Below are positions 21,647 to 32,356 of a stretch of 64,000 nt of DNA, in pieces. The stretch covers positions 4,340,001-4,404,000 of the forward strand of contig NW_025408670.1 in NCBI RefSeq assembly GCF_020360975.1. The letters run 5' to 3'. A program made the position numbers and the translations under genes. Source of the DNA: Hirsutella rhossiliensis. Its lineage: Eukaryota > Ascomycota > Sordariomycetes > Hypocreales > Ophiocordycipitaceae. Every line of letters starts with the position of its first letter. Position 1 is the stretch's first letter. Below the pieces are notes generated by a model that worked only from the letters and a program-made list of their open reading frames with translations, had not been told where the DNA came from and made no database searches.

Positions 21647-22774
21647 TCGGCCACTCCCAACAGTCACGACAGGCAGGACAGGGCATCCTGGCGTCTGGCT
21701 TCTCCAGATGGTTCGCTCGAAAAATGACGAATCAACTGACCGGGGGCCCGGGTTGCTGTGTCGAGACTCGAGACGAAGCAGCTGACATGCCAACCACACA
21801 CATAACAGGCAATCTTGTGAGCGAGTGGGCCGTGACGGCACTTGGATCGCCGCCAGGGTTCGCCAGCGGCCTGGGATCGACGTCGCGCTAACGCGGACGC
21901 TTTCTTTTTATCTGGCGAAACCAGTGCGAAGACGAGGGACAAGCATCTCTGGTCGTTGAATTTATGGCCTGCAGTAGGCCAAGCACGGCCGACGACGAGG
22001 CTCAACATGGACAGTAGACGGGCAGACGAGAATGGAGATTCTGCAGCAAACATATACACACACACCACCGTCGACAGGATCCTCCCCCGACTTTCTGTGG
22101 CCGGCTTGAGACCCTAATCACTACGTGCTGGGCACGCCTGGGGCTGTCTCGACTTGATGTGTTGGCTCCGAGTCCAAAGACTCTCACGTCCTTGCCCAAC
22201 GTGGTCAAACGTGTCGCCGATCCCCTGGGGTCCTGCTTCTGTTTCACCCCTTTCGCACGTCCATTTCCCTCTCGATTCTTCACGGCAAATTCAACCCGTC
22301 AGCTCGCCCTTCCTTCGTTCTTCTTTCTTGGGCCCTCACCACCACGGCGCTGGCTGATCTTGGGTCGCCCTGTCAAGCCTTGCGTCGAGGCTTGTCGTAG
22401 AAGCTAAGGCGTTTCCCTCCTTCTTTTCCATCCTTCTTTGCTTTTTCCGTTCGCCTCTCGCTCTCTCGCTCTCTCTTTTTTTCCTTTTTTCGCTTCCATG
22501 TACATACTTTTGCATCCATCCGCCAACACAGTGGGTTGCCCCGGCGTTAGTCCCAAGCTCATCTTCACGCGGTTACACAAGAAAGTTGTGAGCAGAAGCA
22601 AGTATTAGCCCGTCCTTCATCTTCGGCTTGGCCCAGGTAAGCGTGCCCGCTCCTACACCGCCACCCATCTTATACAGAGTATTTAGCGACCAAAACATGA
22701 TGCTTATTGACGCCAGGTTTTGCATGATGCAAGGGCGCCCATCTGCTGTCAGGTTTGAGTGAGCCGTCCGCGAC

Positions 22775-25237
22775 ATGACGTTGGCCGACGTGGCACAGCC
22801 GGAGACTGCCGGGACGAGGCGGTCAGCCTCCTGCTTGGGCGACATAACTCCATCTTCTCCCCTGGCCTCGGGCCCCTTCGTCCATCGTCAAAATCGCACT
22901 CGCGGCCAAGAGTCTCTCCGCTCCGCCACCCTGGCTCGTCCTCACTTTTCCTCAAACCTGTCCGACTCGGGAAGCGCCTTCGACGTTGACGAGTTCGATG
23001 GCGCTCTGCCCCTGGGCAGGGACGGCACGACTCGACACACTAGCAACCAAATCGCAGCCTTGGTCGACTTCTTTACAAACTACCCGCCACCGCCCAACAA
23101 CTTCATGTCGATGCCACACGGTGCCGGTGGCTGCGGCAGGGGACGGGGGGCCTGGTTCAAGTTCAGGAAGATGAGCAAGAGGAGCAAGTCGCTTCCCCGC
23201 GCCCCCAAGCAAATCCGCCTCCCCGACTCGGCCGTGTCAGGCACCACCATTGGCGGCCACCGTCACATTGCCATTTCCATCCCGCTCGAGGTCACCCCTT
23301 TTGCCGAGGTGCCGAAGTCTCAGTACCCCGTCTGCTCTCCCCGGGACCTGTCCGCGGGCATTTCCACGCGAGACGCAAACAAGGGAGCCGCTGCGCTGCT
23401 CCGTTCCGGCTCGAGGCCCGTTGAAACACCCAGGTCTCCTCGCCCCGACGACCACCCGCTGCCGCCGAGCCAGTGGATCAAACCAAACGCTTTGGGCCAC
23501 CGGCCCAAGGGCGTCCCTCGCGGGAAGCCCTATGACTACATTGGCATCCTACCTGCTCAGCTAGATACGACGGTGCTCAACGATAGCTCCGCGCCGTGGA
23601 ACTCCTCGCCGTCGAGCGACGAGGGCTTTGGGCACCGCGGGCTTTCTCACTCGTCTCCTCAGCAGTCGCCGTTCCCTGCCCGCAGTTCCAGCGTGGTGCG
23701 CCTTCGTGGCAAAGGCCAGCATGCCTCGATCGACTCACTTCTCTCGCAGCAGCAGCGGCAGCGGCGACGACAGCAGCAACAGAAACTACAACTGCAGGAG
23801 CAGCAGGAGCGCAGTCAGGACACAATGCGTCGCTTGCGAGACCTGGGTCCCCCTTCACCCGGTGGCAGTACAGCCTTGTCCAAGGCGAGCGAGGCCAGTC
23901 TGAACTCGTCGCAGTGGGGAAAGCCCAGAAAGTCGAGCGCTGTTCCCGGCCTCGGCAGTGAGCGTCCCGCGCCGGCCAACAGACAGGATGGTCGATCCTC
24001 GGGGCTCACGGTGATCGCCGACAGCCCCATCGTCTCTCACAGGGACCCCTCGCCGCCTCTGCCACCCCCGCCAACTTCGCCCAGGAATCGGAGGGAAGCG
24101 GTGCGAGATAGGAAGCGGCGGGACATGGAGGCCGTTCGGAGGCCGAAGCAGATGAAGCGGGACGAAGCAACGAGCGATGCCGCGGCGACCAACGGGACCA
24201 GCAGGGCACAGGCAACAAAGGGGACTGTGCAAGAGTGTGCCGGCGACGCGCGTGAACCCGTTGCACAGAATGATGAGAACAACCCAACTCAGCACTTGAG
24301 TATGAGCAACATGATGGTGGTGGTCGACTTCGAACCCTGTCCTTCCATGAAGCGGGCCACGCGTCATCGGCAATCCAAGGCGGTGCCAGCGCCACAGTCG
24401 GTCGAGGAAGGTTCGGATCCCTCCGAGCTGTTGCCTCAGCCGAGTGATCCCAGCATCCCAACGCCCCCGGTGTCGGCCAACGGGTCTCCGCCCACGAGGC
24501 ACGCGGCCGCGGACCGCACGTCGCTCACGCGGCGCCGGGAATGGAAAGCCATTCGCGAGCAGGAGCGCAAGGCCCGGGAGGCCATCGCGCTGGCCCGTGC
24601 AGAGGCACAGGGCCTCGCCCCTGGGGGGGCCGCGCGCGACGGCAAGGGCTCGCAGGCGGACAGGGAGTTGATGTGCCTGTACGAGTCGTACCGCGAGCAT
24701 CGCCTCCGAGACATGGAACGCCGTCTACGCCGCCTGGAGCGCAACGGTGACGTCTGGCTCCGAGCACTGGTCCCCGTCTTGGATAACATGAACCGCACCT
24801 TGGCGGCGGCGGCGACAAAGGGGGAGCTATTGTACAGGGACGAGCACGAGGATTTTGCATCGGACGGCGAGGCGGACAGCGCAGCAGAGCGTCTCGGCCG
24901 CAAGGCAGACAGGCGCCGGGCGTCGAGGCGGAGGAGCTTGGCGCACGGCAGGCTCTTGGAGAAGCTGGCGCGACAAAGGGAGGGCGCAAGCAGGGGCGAC
25001 GACGACGACGATGACGACGACGACTACAACAGCCATCGCAGGGGCGCGTGGCGGGACAGCGCGAGCGGGAGCGACGACACGAGCGGGTTGGGCTCGATTG
25101 AGCCGTTGATGAGGGAGCTTGCAGGTGAGGCCAGGAGAAGGCAGAGGGCGGCGGTAGTGGCGGCTAGGGCAAAGGGGCACAGCGAGGGGGGGGCGCGGGA
25201 AGTGCGAGGCGAGGCGGGAAGAGGGAAGGATGGATGA
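22775..25237 (+). CDS. Conserved-looking disordered protein, function unknown
   Basis: One uninterrupted frame of 820 residues. I do not recognise a named family. A compact block near residues 90-115 (ALVDFFTNYPPPPNN) is the most structured-looking N-terminal part. A short segment near 158-170 reads SGTTIGGHRHIAIS. Residues about 322-350 are very rich in Gln and Arg. Residues about 585-672 are charged and heptad-like (RREWKAIREQERKARE, then YESYREHRLRDMERRLRRLE), which suggests a coiled coil. A run of nine Asp follows near 742. Most of the rest is Ser/Pro/Arg-rich and probably disordered. The long frame across repeats, with codon use like its neighbours, supports a real gene. The exact start is uncertain. 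Confidence 0.75.
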   Translation: MTLADVAQPETAGTRRSASCLGDITPSSPLASGPFVHRQNRTRGQESLRSATLARPHFSSNLSDSGSAFDVDEFDGALPLGRDGTTRHTSNQIAALVDFFTNYPPPPNNFMSMPHGAGGCGRGRGAWFKFRKMSKRSKSLPRAPKQIRLPDSAVSGTTIGGHRHIAISIPLEVTPFAEVPKSQYPVCSPRDLSAGISTRDANKGAAALLRSGSRPVETPRSPRPDDHPLPPSQWIKPNALGHRPKGVPRGKPYDYIGILPAQLDTTVLNDSSAPWNSSPSSDEGFGHRGLSHSSPQQSPFPARSSSVVRLRGKGQHASIDSLLSQQQRQRRRQQQQKLQLQEQQERSQDTMRRLRDLGPPSPGGSTALSKASEASLNSSQWGKPRKSSAVPGLGSERPAPANRQDGRSSGLTVIADSPIVSHRDPSPPLPPPPTSPRNRREAVRDRKRRDMEAVRRPKQMKRDEATSDAAATNGTSRAQATKGTVQECAGDAREPVAQNDENNPTQHLSMSNMMVVVDFEPCPSMKRATRHRQSKAVPAPQSVEEGSDPSELLPQPSDPSIPTPPVSANGSPPTRHAAADRTSLTRRREWKAIREQERKAREAIALARAEAQGLAPGGAARDGKGSQADRELMCLYESYREHRLRDMERRLRRLERNGDVWLRALVPVLDNMNRTLAAAATKGELLYRDEHEDFASDGEADSAAERLGRKADRRRASRRRSLAHGRLLEKLARQREGASRGDDDDDDDDDYNSHRRGAWRDSASGSDDTSGLGSIEPLMRELAGEARRRQRAAVVAARAKGHSEGGAREVRGEAGRGKDG

Positions 25238-25872
25238 GCGTGGGAGTCTTTGGTTGATTCTCTTTTGGCTGCCGTGCGGGTGTGGGTGTAAGTGTTGGGG
25301 GAGCGTGGCACGGGCAGGACAAGGCGATATTTGGTATTTACGTTTCAACGCATGGAAATATCTTTATTAATGCCACAGACACAGAGTACAAAGCAAAGAT
25401 GATGAGTCGCCAGCCTGCGACGAGTTATTGATACCAAGTAAGCGTGCGAGAGACGGCGGGGCAGGCAGTGGACATGTTTGGGAGAAAGGCGTTGAAGGAG
25501 GCGGCTGTGAGGAGCAAGGAAGCAAAGTATACAGTACTAATTAACTGATGTGCAAATGGGCATCCATCTTCTTGGTTCGGATGACGTCGATGGATGCGGC
25601 TCCGGGCGGGAGGCACGCGCAGGGGGAAGAAAAGCAAACAAGAGTCAGGGAGCAAGTGATGATGCGTAGACTTTGGGAGATTGATTATTGGCGCAGAGAT
25701 TTGTCTTGCACGAGAGCGTTGAAGCTGCGGTTGGAATGTCTTTGCGGGAGTTGAGCAGTCTCACTCGACACCCCTTGGCGGCACCGGCTCCGACATTTAC
25801 TCCCCTTCCCTGGGCGCGGCCTTTTATCTATTCACCCTTGGTTTGCTCAATTTCGTCTTGTTCACTGTCGCC
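25238..25872. other. Intergenic region
   Basis: About 635 nt holding the 3' end of the disordered-protein gene and the promoter of the dehydrogenase gene. No further gene is seen. Confidence 0.5.
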
Positions 25873-26715
25873 ATGCCGCCGCCGCCGTCACTGCCGTGGA
25901 TCTTCATCTGCCCGTCGAGCCGGGGCATCGGCCGCGCCCTCACGCGGCGCCTGCTGGCCACGACGACGCTGCCGGTGCTGGCCACGACGCGCTCAGGCGA
26001 CACGGCGGCGGCCAAGGCGGCGCTGCTCGACGGCCTGGACGGCCTGGACGGCCTGGCGCCGGACGACTTTCGGCGGCTGACGGTGGTGCGGTGCGACGTG
26101 GGCGACGAGGCGTCGGTGCGCGAGGCGGCCCGCGTCGCGGCGACGCTGTTCCCGCCGGCGACGCACCACCTGCACCTCGGGTGCGCCGTGGCGGGCGTGC
26201 TGCACGCGGAAAAGGCGCCGGCGGGCGTCGACGCCGAGCTGGCGCTGGAGTCGTTCCGCGTCAACGCCGTGGGGCCGCTGGTGCTGGCGAAGCACTTCTT
26301 CGCCTTGCTGCCGCGGCGCGCCACGACCGTCTGCGCGGCCGACGCTTCGTCCCTCGGCGCGCTGGCCCCCGCGCACGCGACCTGGCTCGCCATGGCGGCG
26401 CGCGTCGGCTCGACGACGGACAACCGCGCCGGCGGCTGGTTCTCGTACCGCGCCAGCAAGGCCGCCGTCATCAGCCTGGCGCGCAGCCTGGACCTGTTCC
26501 TCGCGGCGCGCAGCGGCCGCCGCGCCCTCGCCGTCGCCTACCACCCGGGCAGCGTGCGCACCGACCTCAGCCGCGACTTCTGGGCCGGCGTCGCCCCGGG
26601 CAAGCTCTTCAGCCCCGAGTACGCGGCCGAGCGCCTCGTCGACGTCGTCGGCCGCATGCGCGTCGAGCAGCGGGGCAGGTGCTGGGACTGGAAGGGCGAC
26701 GAGGTGCCGCCTTGA
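25873..26715 (+). CDS. Short-chain dehydrogenase/reductase
   Basis: A single-exon gene of 280 residues. I took the ATG at 25873 (MPPPPSLPWIFI); the open frame continues ten codons upstream without an ATG. The nucleotide-binding turn reads SSRGIGRAL, a variant of TGxxxGIG without the usual first TG. A VRCDVGD acidic loop follows, then VNAVGPL, a Ser-rich strand ADASSLGAL that can supply the catalytic Ser, and the YRASK catalytic Tyr/Lys pair. PGSVRTDL follows, the usual P-G element after the active site. These define the classical SDR fold, an NAD(P)H oxidoreductase. It most resembles the C-factor/carbonyl reductase-like branch. The substrate is unknown. The gene is strongly GC-rich and convergent with CHS5 (228-nt gap). 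Confidence 0.88.
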   Translation: MPPPPSLPWIFICPSSRGIGRALTRRLLATTTLPVLATTRSGDTAAAKAALLDGLDGLDGLAPDDFRRLTVVRCDVGDEASVREAARVAATLFPPATHHLHLGCAVAGVLHAEKAPAGVDAELALESFRVNAVGPLVLAKHFFALLPRRATTVCAADASSLGALAPAHATWLAMAARVGSTTDNRAGGWFSYRASKAAVISLARSLDLFLAARSGRRALAVAYHPGSVRTDLSRDFWAGVAPGKLFSPEYAAERLVDVVGRMRVEQRGRCWDWKGDEVPP

Positions 26716-26943
26716 ACCATCGCGTCGCTGGGCGTTATTCAGCCTGGGCCCGCGTCTCTTCTCTAGACGGCGAGAGGCGCCTCTTTGGCTTTATGTGCCT
26801 TGGCCAGTTAGTCGTACACAATGCTCCATCTTCTGTCCCTCTTCCCCTGCCGCTGTCCCGTCTACTCTCTTCCGCGGCATAATGAGACAAACACGCCCCC
26901 CGTGACGCCTCCGGCGACCCCTTTAGTGTCCCCCTCTATCTCT

Positions 26944-28215
26944 TTACAACTCAACCTCTTGAAACGACGACCCATCGGTATTTGCCGCCGGCTTTTCCAT
27001 AGCCTCGCGTTCTTGCTCCTCTCGCGCCTTCTCTTCGGCATCCCTTTCGTTCTTGATCCATCCGTTTGCAGCCGCCGCCGCCGCCTCCTCCTTGGGCCGC
27101 AGCGCCACCTTGTGCTCCTCCTTTTCTTCCAGCCGCATCTTCTGCTCGTCCGCCAGCGAGCTCTTGGTTTTTTGCTCGGGTTCCGTTTCTTGCTCATCGG
27201 CTGAGTCGTCGTCGTCGTCGGCCGTCTGGTCGCTCTTGTCGTCGGCCGTTTCGGCCTTTTCGTAGCCACCGTCGGGCTTCTGGTCCTCTTCGGCGGGCGT
27301 TTCGTGCGGCGACTCCTCCTTGGGCTCGTCCTTGGACTCTTCCTTGGGCGGCACGGGCGGGGCGGGCGGCTCTTCGGGCAGGGGCCCCGCGCGCATAGCG
27401 TCGAGGTAGAACCTGGTGACGCCGAGGATGCGGCCATTGTGTTCGCAGGCATCGACCCACTCAGGCCGCACCACGGGGATGTTGTTCTCGACGGCCTTTT
27501 CCCAGGCGGCCCCGCGGCCTTCGGTGGTGACAAAGTGCGTCGTGTCGATGCGGACGCCGTCGACAATCTTGGCGCCGATACGCTCCACGGCCTGCGCTAG
27601 CTTGTCCTTTGTTGCGCCGGGCAGGATGCCCGTGGTGATGGTGATGCCGCTCAGGTCCGTCATCTTGTGGGTCCGGACCGTCACCTTTTCGCTGGTGCGG
27701 GTGCCGGCGCTGGTCCTGAGGATGAGGTAAAAGGTGTACTCGGTGTCGACGGCGAGGCCGCTGATCTTGGTGCTGTGCATCTGCAGGGGGCGGGGGATGT
27801 TGCCGGCCTTTTGGCCGTTGCGGTAGAGGCTCAGGGATATCAGGTCGGCGGTGGCAAGCTTGATGGGGTCCCACTCGAGGACGACCGAGGTTTGCGTGGC
27901 ATTGCGGCAGCGCAGGACGGGGACAGCGGGCTCGGCGGCGCCAAACGAGTTGAAGATGCGGTCTTGCAGGGCACGGAACCGTTGCTCCTCGGCCGTCTCC
28001 TTGCTCGTGTTTTGCGAGACGGCGATGTCGACGATGCTTCCAGACGAGATATTGGGCGGGAGGAGGATGGAGGGAAACTCAATCTAGAGCCGGGGCGTCA
28101 GCTGGCACTGCGCCGGGAGACGGATTGATGGATTGCTAGTTACCAGGCGCTTGTCGGGCGTCAGGAGGACGGTGACGCCGGCGTCGACCTTGCCGACGGT
28201 CAGGGAGACGAGCAT
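26944..28215 (-). CDS. CHS5: Chitin biosynthesis protein Chs5 (exomer)
   Basis: Two exons, 28144-28215 and 26944-28083, give 403 residues. The 60-nt intron (GTAACT donor, CTAG acceptor) joins the N-terminal LTPDKRL to IEFPSILLPP. Order of parts: an N-terminal assembly segment (1-75) beginning MLVSLTVGKVD, a fibronectin type III domain (about 78-163), a BRCT domain (about 166-255) with VVRPEWVDAC, and a long Glu/Lys/Asp-rich tail. This N-FN3-BRCT order is diagnostic of Chs5, the scaffold of exomer, which sorts chitin synthase Chs3 and other cargo from the trans-Golgi to the plasma membrane. The yeast protein has a much longer tail. The N-terminus is well fixed because the first 24 codons lie in their own exon. 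Confidence 0.92.
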
Positions 28216-28848
28216 GATGGGACGTCGCCACGGCCCCAATGGCGGCTCGCGCGTGAGAGCCGGCTGCCCTCGAGGGCCGGGAGGGCTTTGTTAGATGGAG
28301 TTTGTGTTGGAGAGGAGAGGATGCGACGAGGATGCGATGGGGCGCGTAGACGGCGGCGGGGGAAGCCTCGAGGCTCGGACCGAGGGCGGCGGCGGCGGCG
28401 GTCAGGTGAAGTGAGGGGCTAGCTGGTCCGAGAGGCGGGCGACGAGATGCGACTGCAGCAGCAGGAGGAGGAGGATGGGGAATCTGGAGCTCTTGGTGGT
28501 TGAAGCCGGCCACTGAAGCTCCCTGTACCGGGAAAAGTGTCTTTTCGCTCCTCTTTGGCTGAGGATTCCACGTGCAGGCGGGCCAGCTAACTTAGTACCT
28601 TGCCGCAGGTACCTCGCCATCTCTGCTAATGTGCCCCCGGCGCTAGCCCCTGCCTCGGCTGCTGTACCTGACAGTACCTGTTAACAGCTCCTCCTTGACC
28701 TAGTGGACATCTCGCCTACCCTGGAGCCACGCCCTCAACTCGTCAACCATCGTGAAGCCGCATCCCCGAGGCCTGTTGGGGAGCTTTTCCCCTCCTCTAA
28801 TTAGATGCTCGGACTTTGCCTAACCAACTCACAACGGACTAACCGCGC
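28216..28848. other. Intergenic region
   Basis: 633 nt between the CHS5 start and the stop codon of the monooxygenase; both genes are on the minus strand. It contains the CHS5 promoter. Several GTACCT words occur near 28596-28680. No gene is seen. Confidence 0.5.
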
Positions 28849-31016
28849 CTACCCCTGCTGCAAGCAGAGAATCGACCTCATGACTTGCCCGAGCTTGGCC
28901 GCGCAAGCATCCGCATCCCCAACCACGTCGTCAGCTCTCCAGGCCACGAACCGGTCCGGCCGCACGAGCACCGCGCCCGACTCCTGCACGCCCCGCAGCC
29001 TCTCCCACTCAAAGTAAAAGTCCTCCCAGTCCTGGCGGAACCCGATGGAGTGGGCCTCGAGCGGCACCCCCAGCGCCGCCGACACGCCGCCCGCCGCCCG
29101 CTTCCACGCCTCGCCGCCGCAGCCCGTCAGGAGCACGAAGCGCCCGTGGCCGGCAATGTCAATCGTCGACGTCGGCGTCGTCGGCTTCGCCTTGTTGAGC
29201 CAGACGTGCGGCAGCCGCGAGCCGGGGTACGTGTTGGGCTCGTGGTATAGCACCGCGTTCTCGGCTGCGCGGCCGCTTGGCTGGAAAGGCGCGGGCTCGT
29301 CGGCGTCGTGGATGGCTCGGCCGCCGTAGTGCTGGCCCATCTCGACCCCGAGGCCATGAAACTCCTCGATCGTCTTTTGGATTCCCCGTCGAAAGTCTTG
29401 GCGGCGCTTGCTCCCCCTGGCTCCGGGCTCGAGCAGCTCCCCGTAGACGCGCCTCCGCTCATCCAGGTCGGGTTCCAGCGTGCCCAGCGATTCCCACAAG
29501 TCAAAGTGATCCCGGAAGGCCTGGTTGGCGCGCTCAACGACTGTCTTCCCTACGGGCTGTCGCTCCTCGCTGTACGTGGACAGCAGCGAGGGCCCTGCCA
29601 GGCCGCGGTGGACATAGGCAATCTTCCACGCCAGGTTGTAGGCGTCCTGGATACACGTGTTGCTCCCGAGGCCGTTCATGGGCGGATGCCGGTGGACGGC
29701 GTCGCCGAGGCAGAAGCTGCACATCATGGTGAGCAAGGCACTGTTGGACGGATGGCTCGACGTACACGTTGCCCTCCGAGTATCTGTCTGCCACAACCTC
29801 GTTGATCTGCCACTTGGACACATCTAGAATCTCGGCAGGTGTCTCGTCTCCGATGAACTCCCTCACCCGCTGCAGAAGCTCCTCCCTCGAGGGCTGGACA
29901 TGGACGTGCTCAGCGCCGGGGAGGAGGATGAACAGCCACTCGTCCCACGGCTTAATCATGCGCACGACGCCCATGCAGCCAAAGTCCGGATGCTCGCGGT
30001 CCGGCTGCATGACCCAGTGGAGGTTACCCATGCGCGAGCCAATGAGGTGCGACATGTCGGCCTTGACGAGCACGTTGAAGGCGAGGCCCTGTCCCGGCTT
30101 GCGATCCAGCGGCAGGCCGAGCCGCTGGACGACGTGGCTCCGCGCGCCGTCGGCGCCAAAGAGGTACGTGGTGCGTATCGTCGTCTCCGTCTTGGTCAGG
30201 TCGTCGCGCACGACGGCCGTGATGACGTTGCTGCGCTCGTCGTCGGCAAAGGACAGCAGCGTCGTGTCGAAGCGGACGCGGAACCCGTGGTGGACGGCGT
30301 GGCGGATGAGGATGGGCTCGAGCAGCGTCTGCGGCAGGTCGGCCGGCTTGCACGGGCTCGCCATCTCGTAGTCACCCTTTGGAGGGCCGTATCAGACGCG
30401 CGTTTGGCTGCGGAGGGCCGTGTCCATTCTCTCGCCTCACCTTGCGCCTCGGGTCGTTGCCCCACGAGTACAGACGTGCAAACTCATCGCCGGCCATGCT
30501 GTAGCACCACCGGGTGTGGACCATGCAGCTGGCCTTGGACGACACTTGGTCCATGTCTCTCTCGAGGCCGATGTCCCGCAGGCACTCTTTGGGGTGAATG
30601 GTCCAGAGTCGTTAGTAACACGCCCCTGGAGACACAACTACAGTAGAGGGACTCGGAAGAGCATCGTACCCATTGCCGCCATGTTGGTAATGTGCGCGCG
30701 CGGCGTGTCTGCCGTGCCGGGCGTCGAAGCAATCACAATGCCCTTTAAGCCTGTGCGAGGAAAAGAAGGAGAAGAAGAGGGCCATCATCAGCCCGTGTGC
30801 TTTGGAGAGTCTGATTCTTGCCTTGGACAAGTTACCGTAGGAAGCGAGGAAGCAGGCGAGCGAGGCCCCGGCCGGTCCGCTCCCGACGATGAGGAACTCG
30901 GTGTCGATCCCCGGACCGGGTTCTCCGCCGCCGACGCCGGCCCCCCGAGCCGGGCTCCCGCCGTTGGCGCCCCGAGACGCGGCCGTGCCATTGTCCATCA
31001 TGATGCCAGCAGTCAT
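28849..31016 (-). CDS. FAD-dependent aromatic monooxygenase (phenol hydroxylase-like)
   Basis: Five exons, 30836-31016, 30670-30750, 30441-30586, 29766-30376 and 28849-29716, sum to 1887 nt, 628 residues. All introns are 49-85 nt with GT-AG ends, and the second has an ACTAAC branch site. The dinucleotide fold is IVGSGPAG (G45-x-G47-xx-G50), the DG motif GADGARS lies at about 209-216, and the GD motif GDAVHRHPPMNGLGSN begins at 344. This is the group A flavoprotein monooxygenase signature (FAD_binding_3), nearest to phenol 2-monooxygenase and 2,4-dichlorophenol hydroxylase. It would hydroxylate an aromatic ring using NAD(P)H and O2. The C-terminal part (about 490-628) looks like the thioredoxin-like domain of that family. 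The substrate is not predictable. No neighbouring catabolic genes are present. Confidence 0.9.
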
Positions 31017-31028
31017 TGATACGCGAAT

Positions 31029-31054
31029 GAGAGAGAGAGAGAGAGAGAGAGAGA
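31029..31054. repeat. (GA)13 microsatellite
   Basis: Perfect GA units followed by an AGAGAGAAAGAG tail, 13 nt upstream of the monooxygenase start codon on the minus strand, so it reads as a TC tract in the 5' leader. Confidence 0.9.
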
Positions 31055-31957
31055 AGAGAGAGAAAGAGAGGAAAATGAGTGGCGGGCGCAGAAGGTTTGG
31101 CAGCAGAGGCGGCTGGGCCCCCGGCGGTGCTTCCCTACTAGCTATGTACAGTATGGCTGAGCTGACGTTGGAAAATGGGGGGAAAAGGGGGACCGTCGCC
31201 AGAATGGCACTCTGGCTGCTTTCTCACCGCGGGCCGCGGCGCTTACTTTGCCTTGACAGCCGACAAAGCTGGCAGTCGAGTCGGTTGGCGAGATCCGGCC
31301 CGGCAAGACGGCCGGCCGGTAGGGCCCGACGCAGCAACACCACGGCCGCTCCAGAGGAGGGCCTTGGAGAAGCCGTTTCCCAGAGACAGCCCCCGGCAGA
31401 CATACAGCAAGCAGAACATGGCCCGCCGTTTCATGCCGCGGGCGACACTCGCGACAAACACAAACACGCCCCGAGGCGCTGGCTCATCAACATCACCACA
31501 ACCTGCGTCTGATCCCCCCCTGCAAGCACGCAATGCCTCCAGAATACATCATCCGAGACTGAACAATCATCTGACTCGTCACTCAAGCAGAGGCGGAAAA
31601 GACACGGCTTAATTGTGTGCAAGACTTGTTCTGCCTCGTCGTAAACTCGTGATATCTCGTCCAACACCATGGCTCGCCCACCGGCGATCCGCCCGCGTCT
31701 ATAATTGTCTTTTTTCCTGTCTTGTCCCTGCCAAAACGCCCAGCACCAAGGAAAAAGGGAGAATCCCGGTCCGCAGCTCGTGGCATGGCATGTCTTTAGG
31801 CTAAAAAAAGAGCAAACAAGGAGCCGTCGGCCCACAAAACGGCTGAAACGGCCGCTCTCCCCAAGCGACTCCATCCAGCCGATGGCGTTCATCAGATGCC
31901 GAACTATCCCCTCGCCGTCCATGTAAAGGGCTCGAGCGCACGTCGTCGGCCCCCACG

Positions 31958-32001
31958 CGGCCTCCACACGGCCTCCACACGGCCTCCACACGGCCTCCAC
32001 A
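31958..32001. repeat. 11-bp tandem repeat, four copies
   Basis: Four perfect head-to-tail copies of CGGCCTCCACA. No spacers, so it is a simple minisatellite. Confidence 0.9.
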
Positions 32002-32356
32002 CAGCCGGGCCACCTTGGTCGGCGACCCTCGACCCACGTACAACGTGGCGCCCACAAACGCTTCCCTGGGACGACGACGAGCTGACAAACGCCCTGGCGC
32101 CGCGCCAGCTCCTGGCTGGGCCTCATGCCCTGCCTGCCATTGCGCCGCCGGTTCGACGTCGCCCAACCTTGAAGAGCGGACCGTCCGTCATCGGCTGACG
32201 CCCACCCGGCCGGCCACCCTGATGCCCTCACGTCCCGCCCACTCGGCAGCCCCCGTGCACGTTTCTGACTGCCGCCCATGACTCGACCGTCAGAGCGATC
32301 GAAAAGTGGGACTCGAGGCCCATCTGGCGCGCGACAAGTTACGTCGCCGTATGCGG

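Larger units (their letters stand above)
20434..22774. other. Intergenic region with microsatellites
   Basis: About 2.3 kb without a credible gene between SEN1 and the next plus-strand gene. It carries a GA tract, a CT tract and a CCG tract, listed separately. A possible 5'-leader intron of the downstream gene could run from GTAAGC at 22637 to CTGTCAG near 22752, but this is weak. Confidence 0.5.
31017..32356. other. Intergenic region with minisatellite
   Basis: About 1.34 kb between the monooxygenase start and the homeobox gene stop. It carries the GA tract and an 11-bp minisatellite. A 309-codon minus-strand frame (31431-32360) spans it but has no recognisable protein features and contains the minisatellite, so I do not call it. 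Confidence 0.5.

Noticed and set aside
25896..26882. 328-codon plus-strand frame
   Set aside because: It overlaps the dehydrogenase in another frame and is Arg/Gly/Ala-rich noise from high GC; the SDR motifs are in the other frame.
31958..32001. Possible CRISPR-like array
   Set aside because: Units are 11 bp and directly adjacent without spacers, in a eukaryotic genome.
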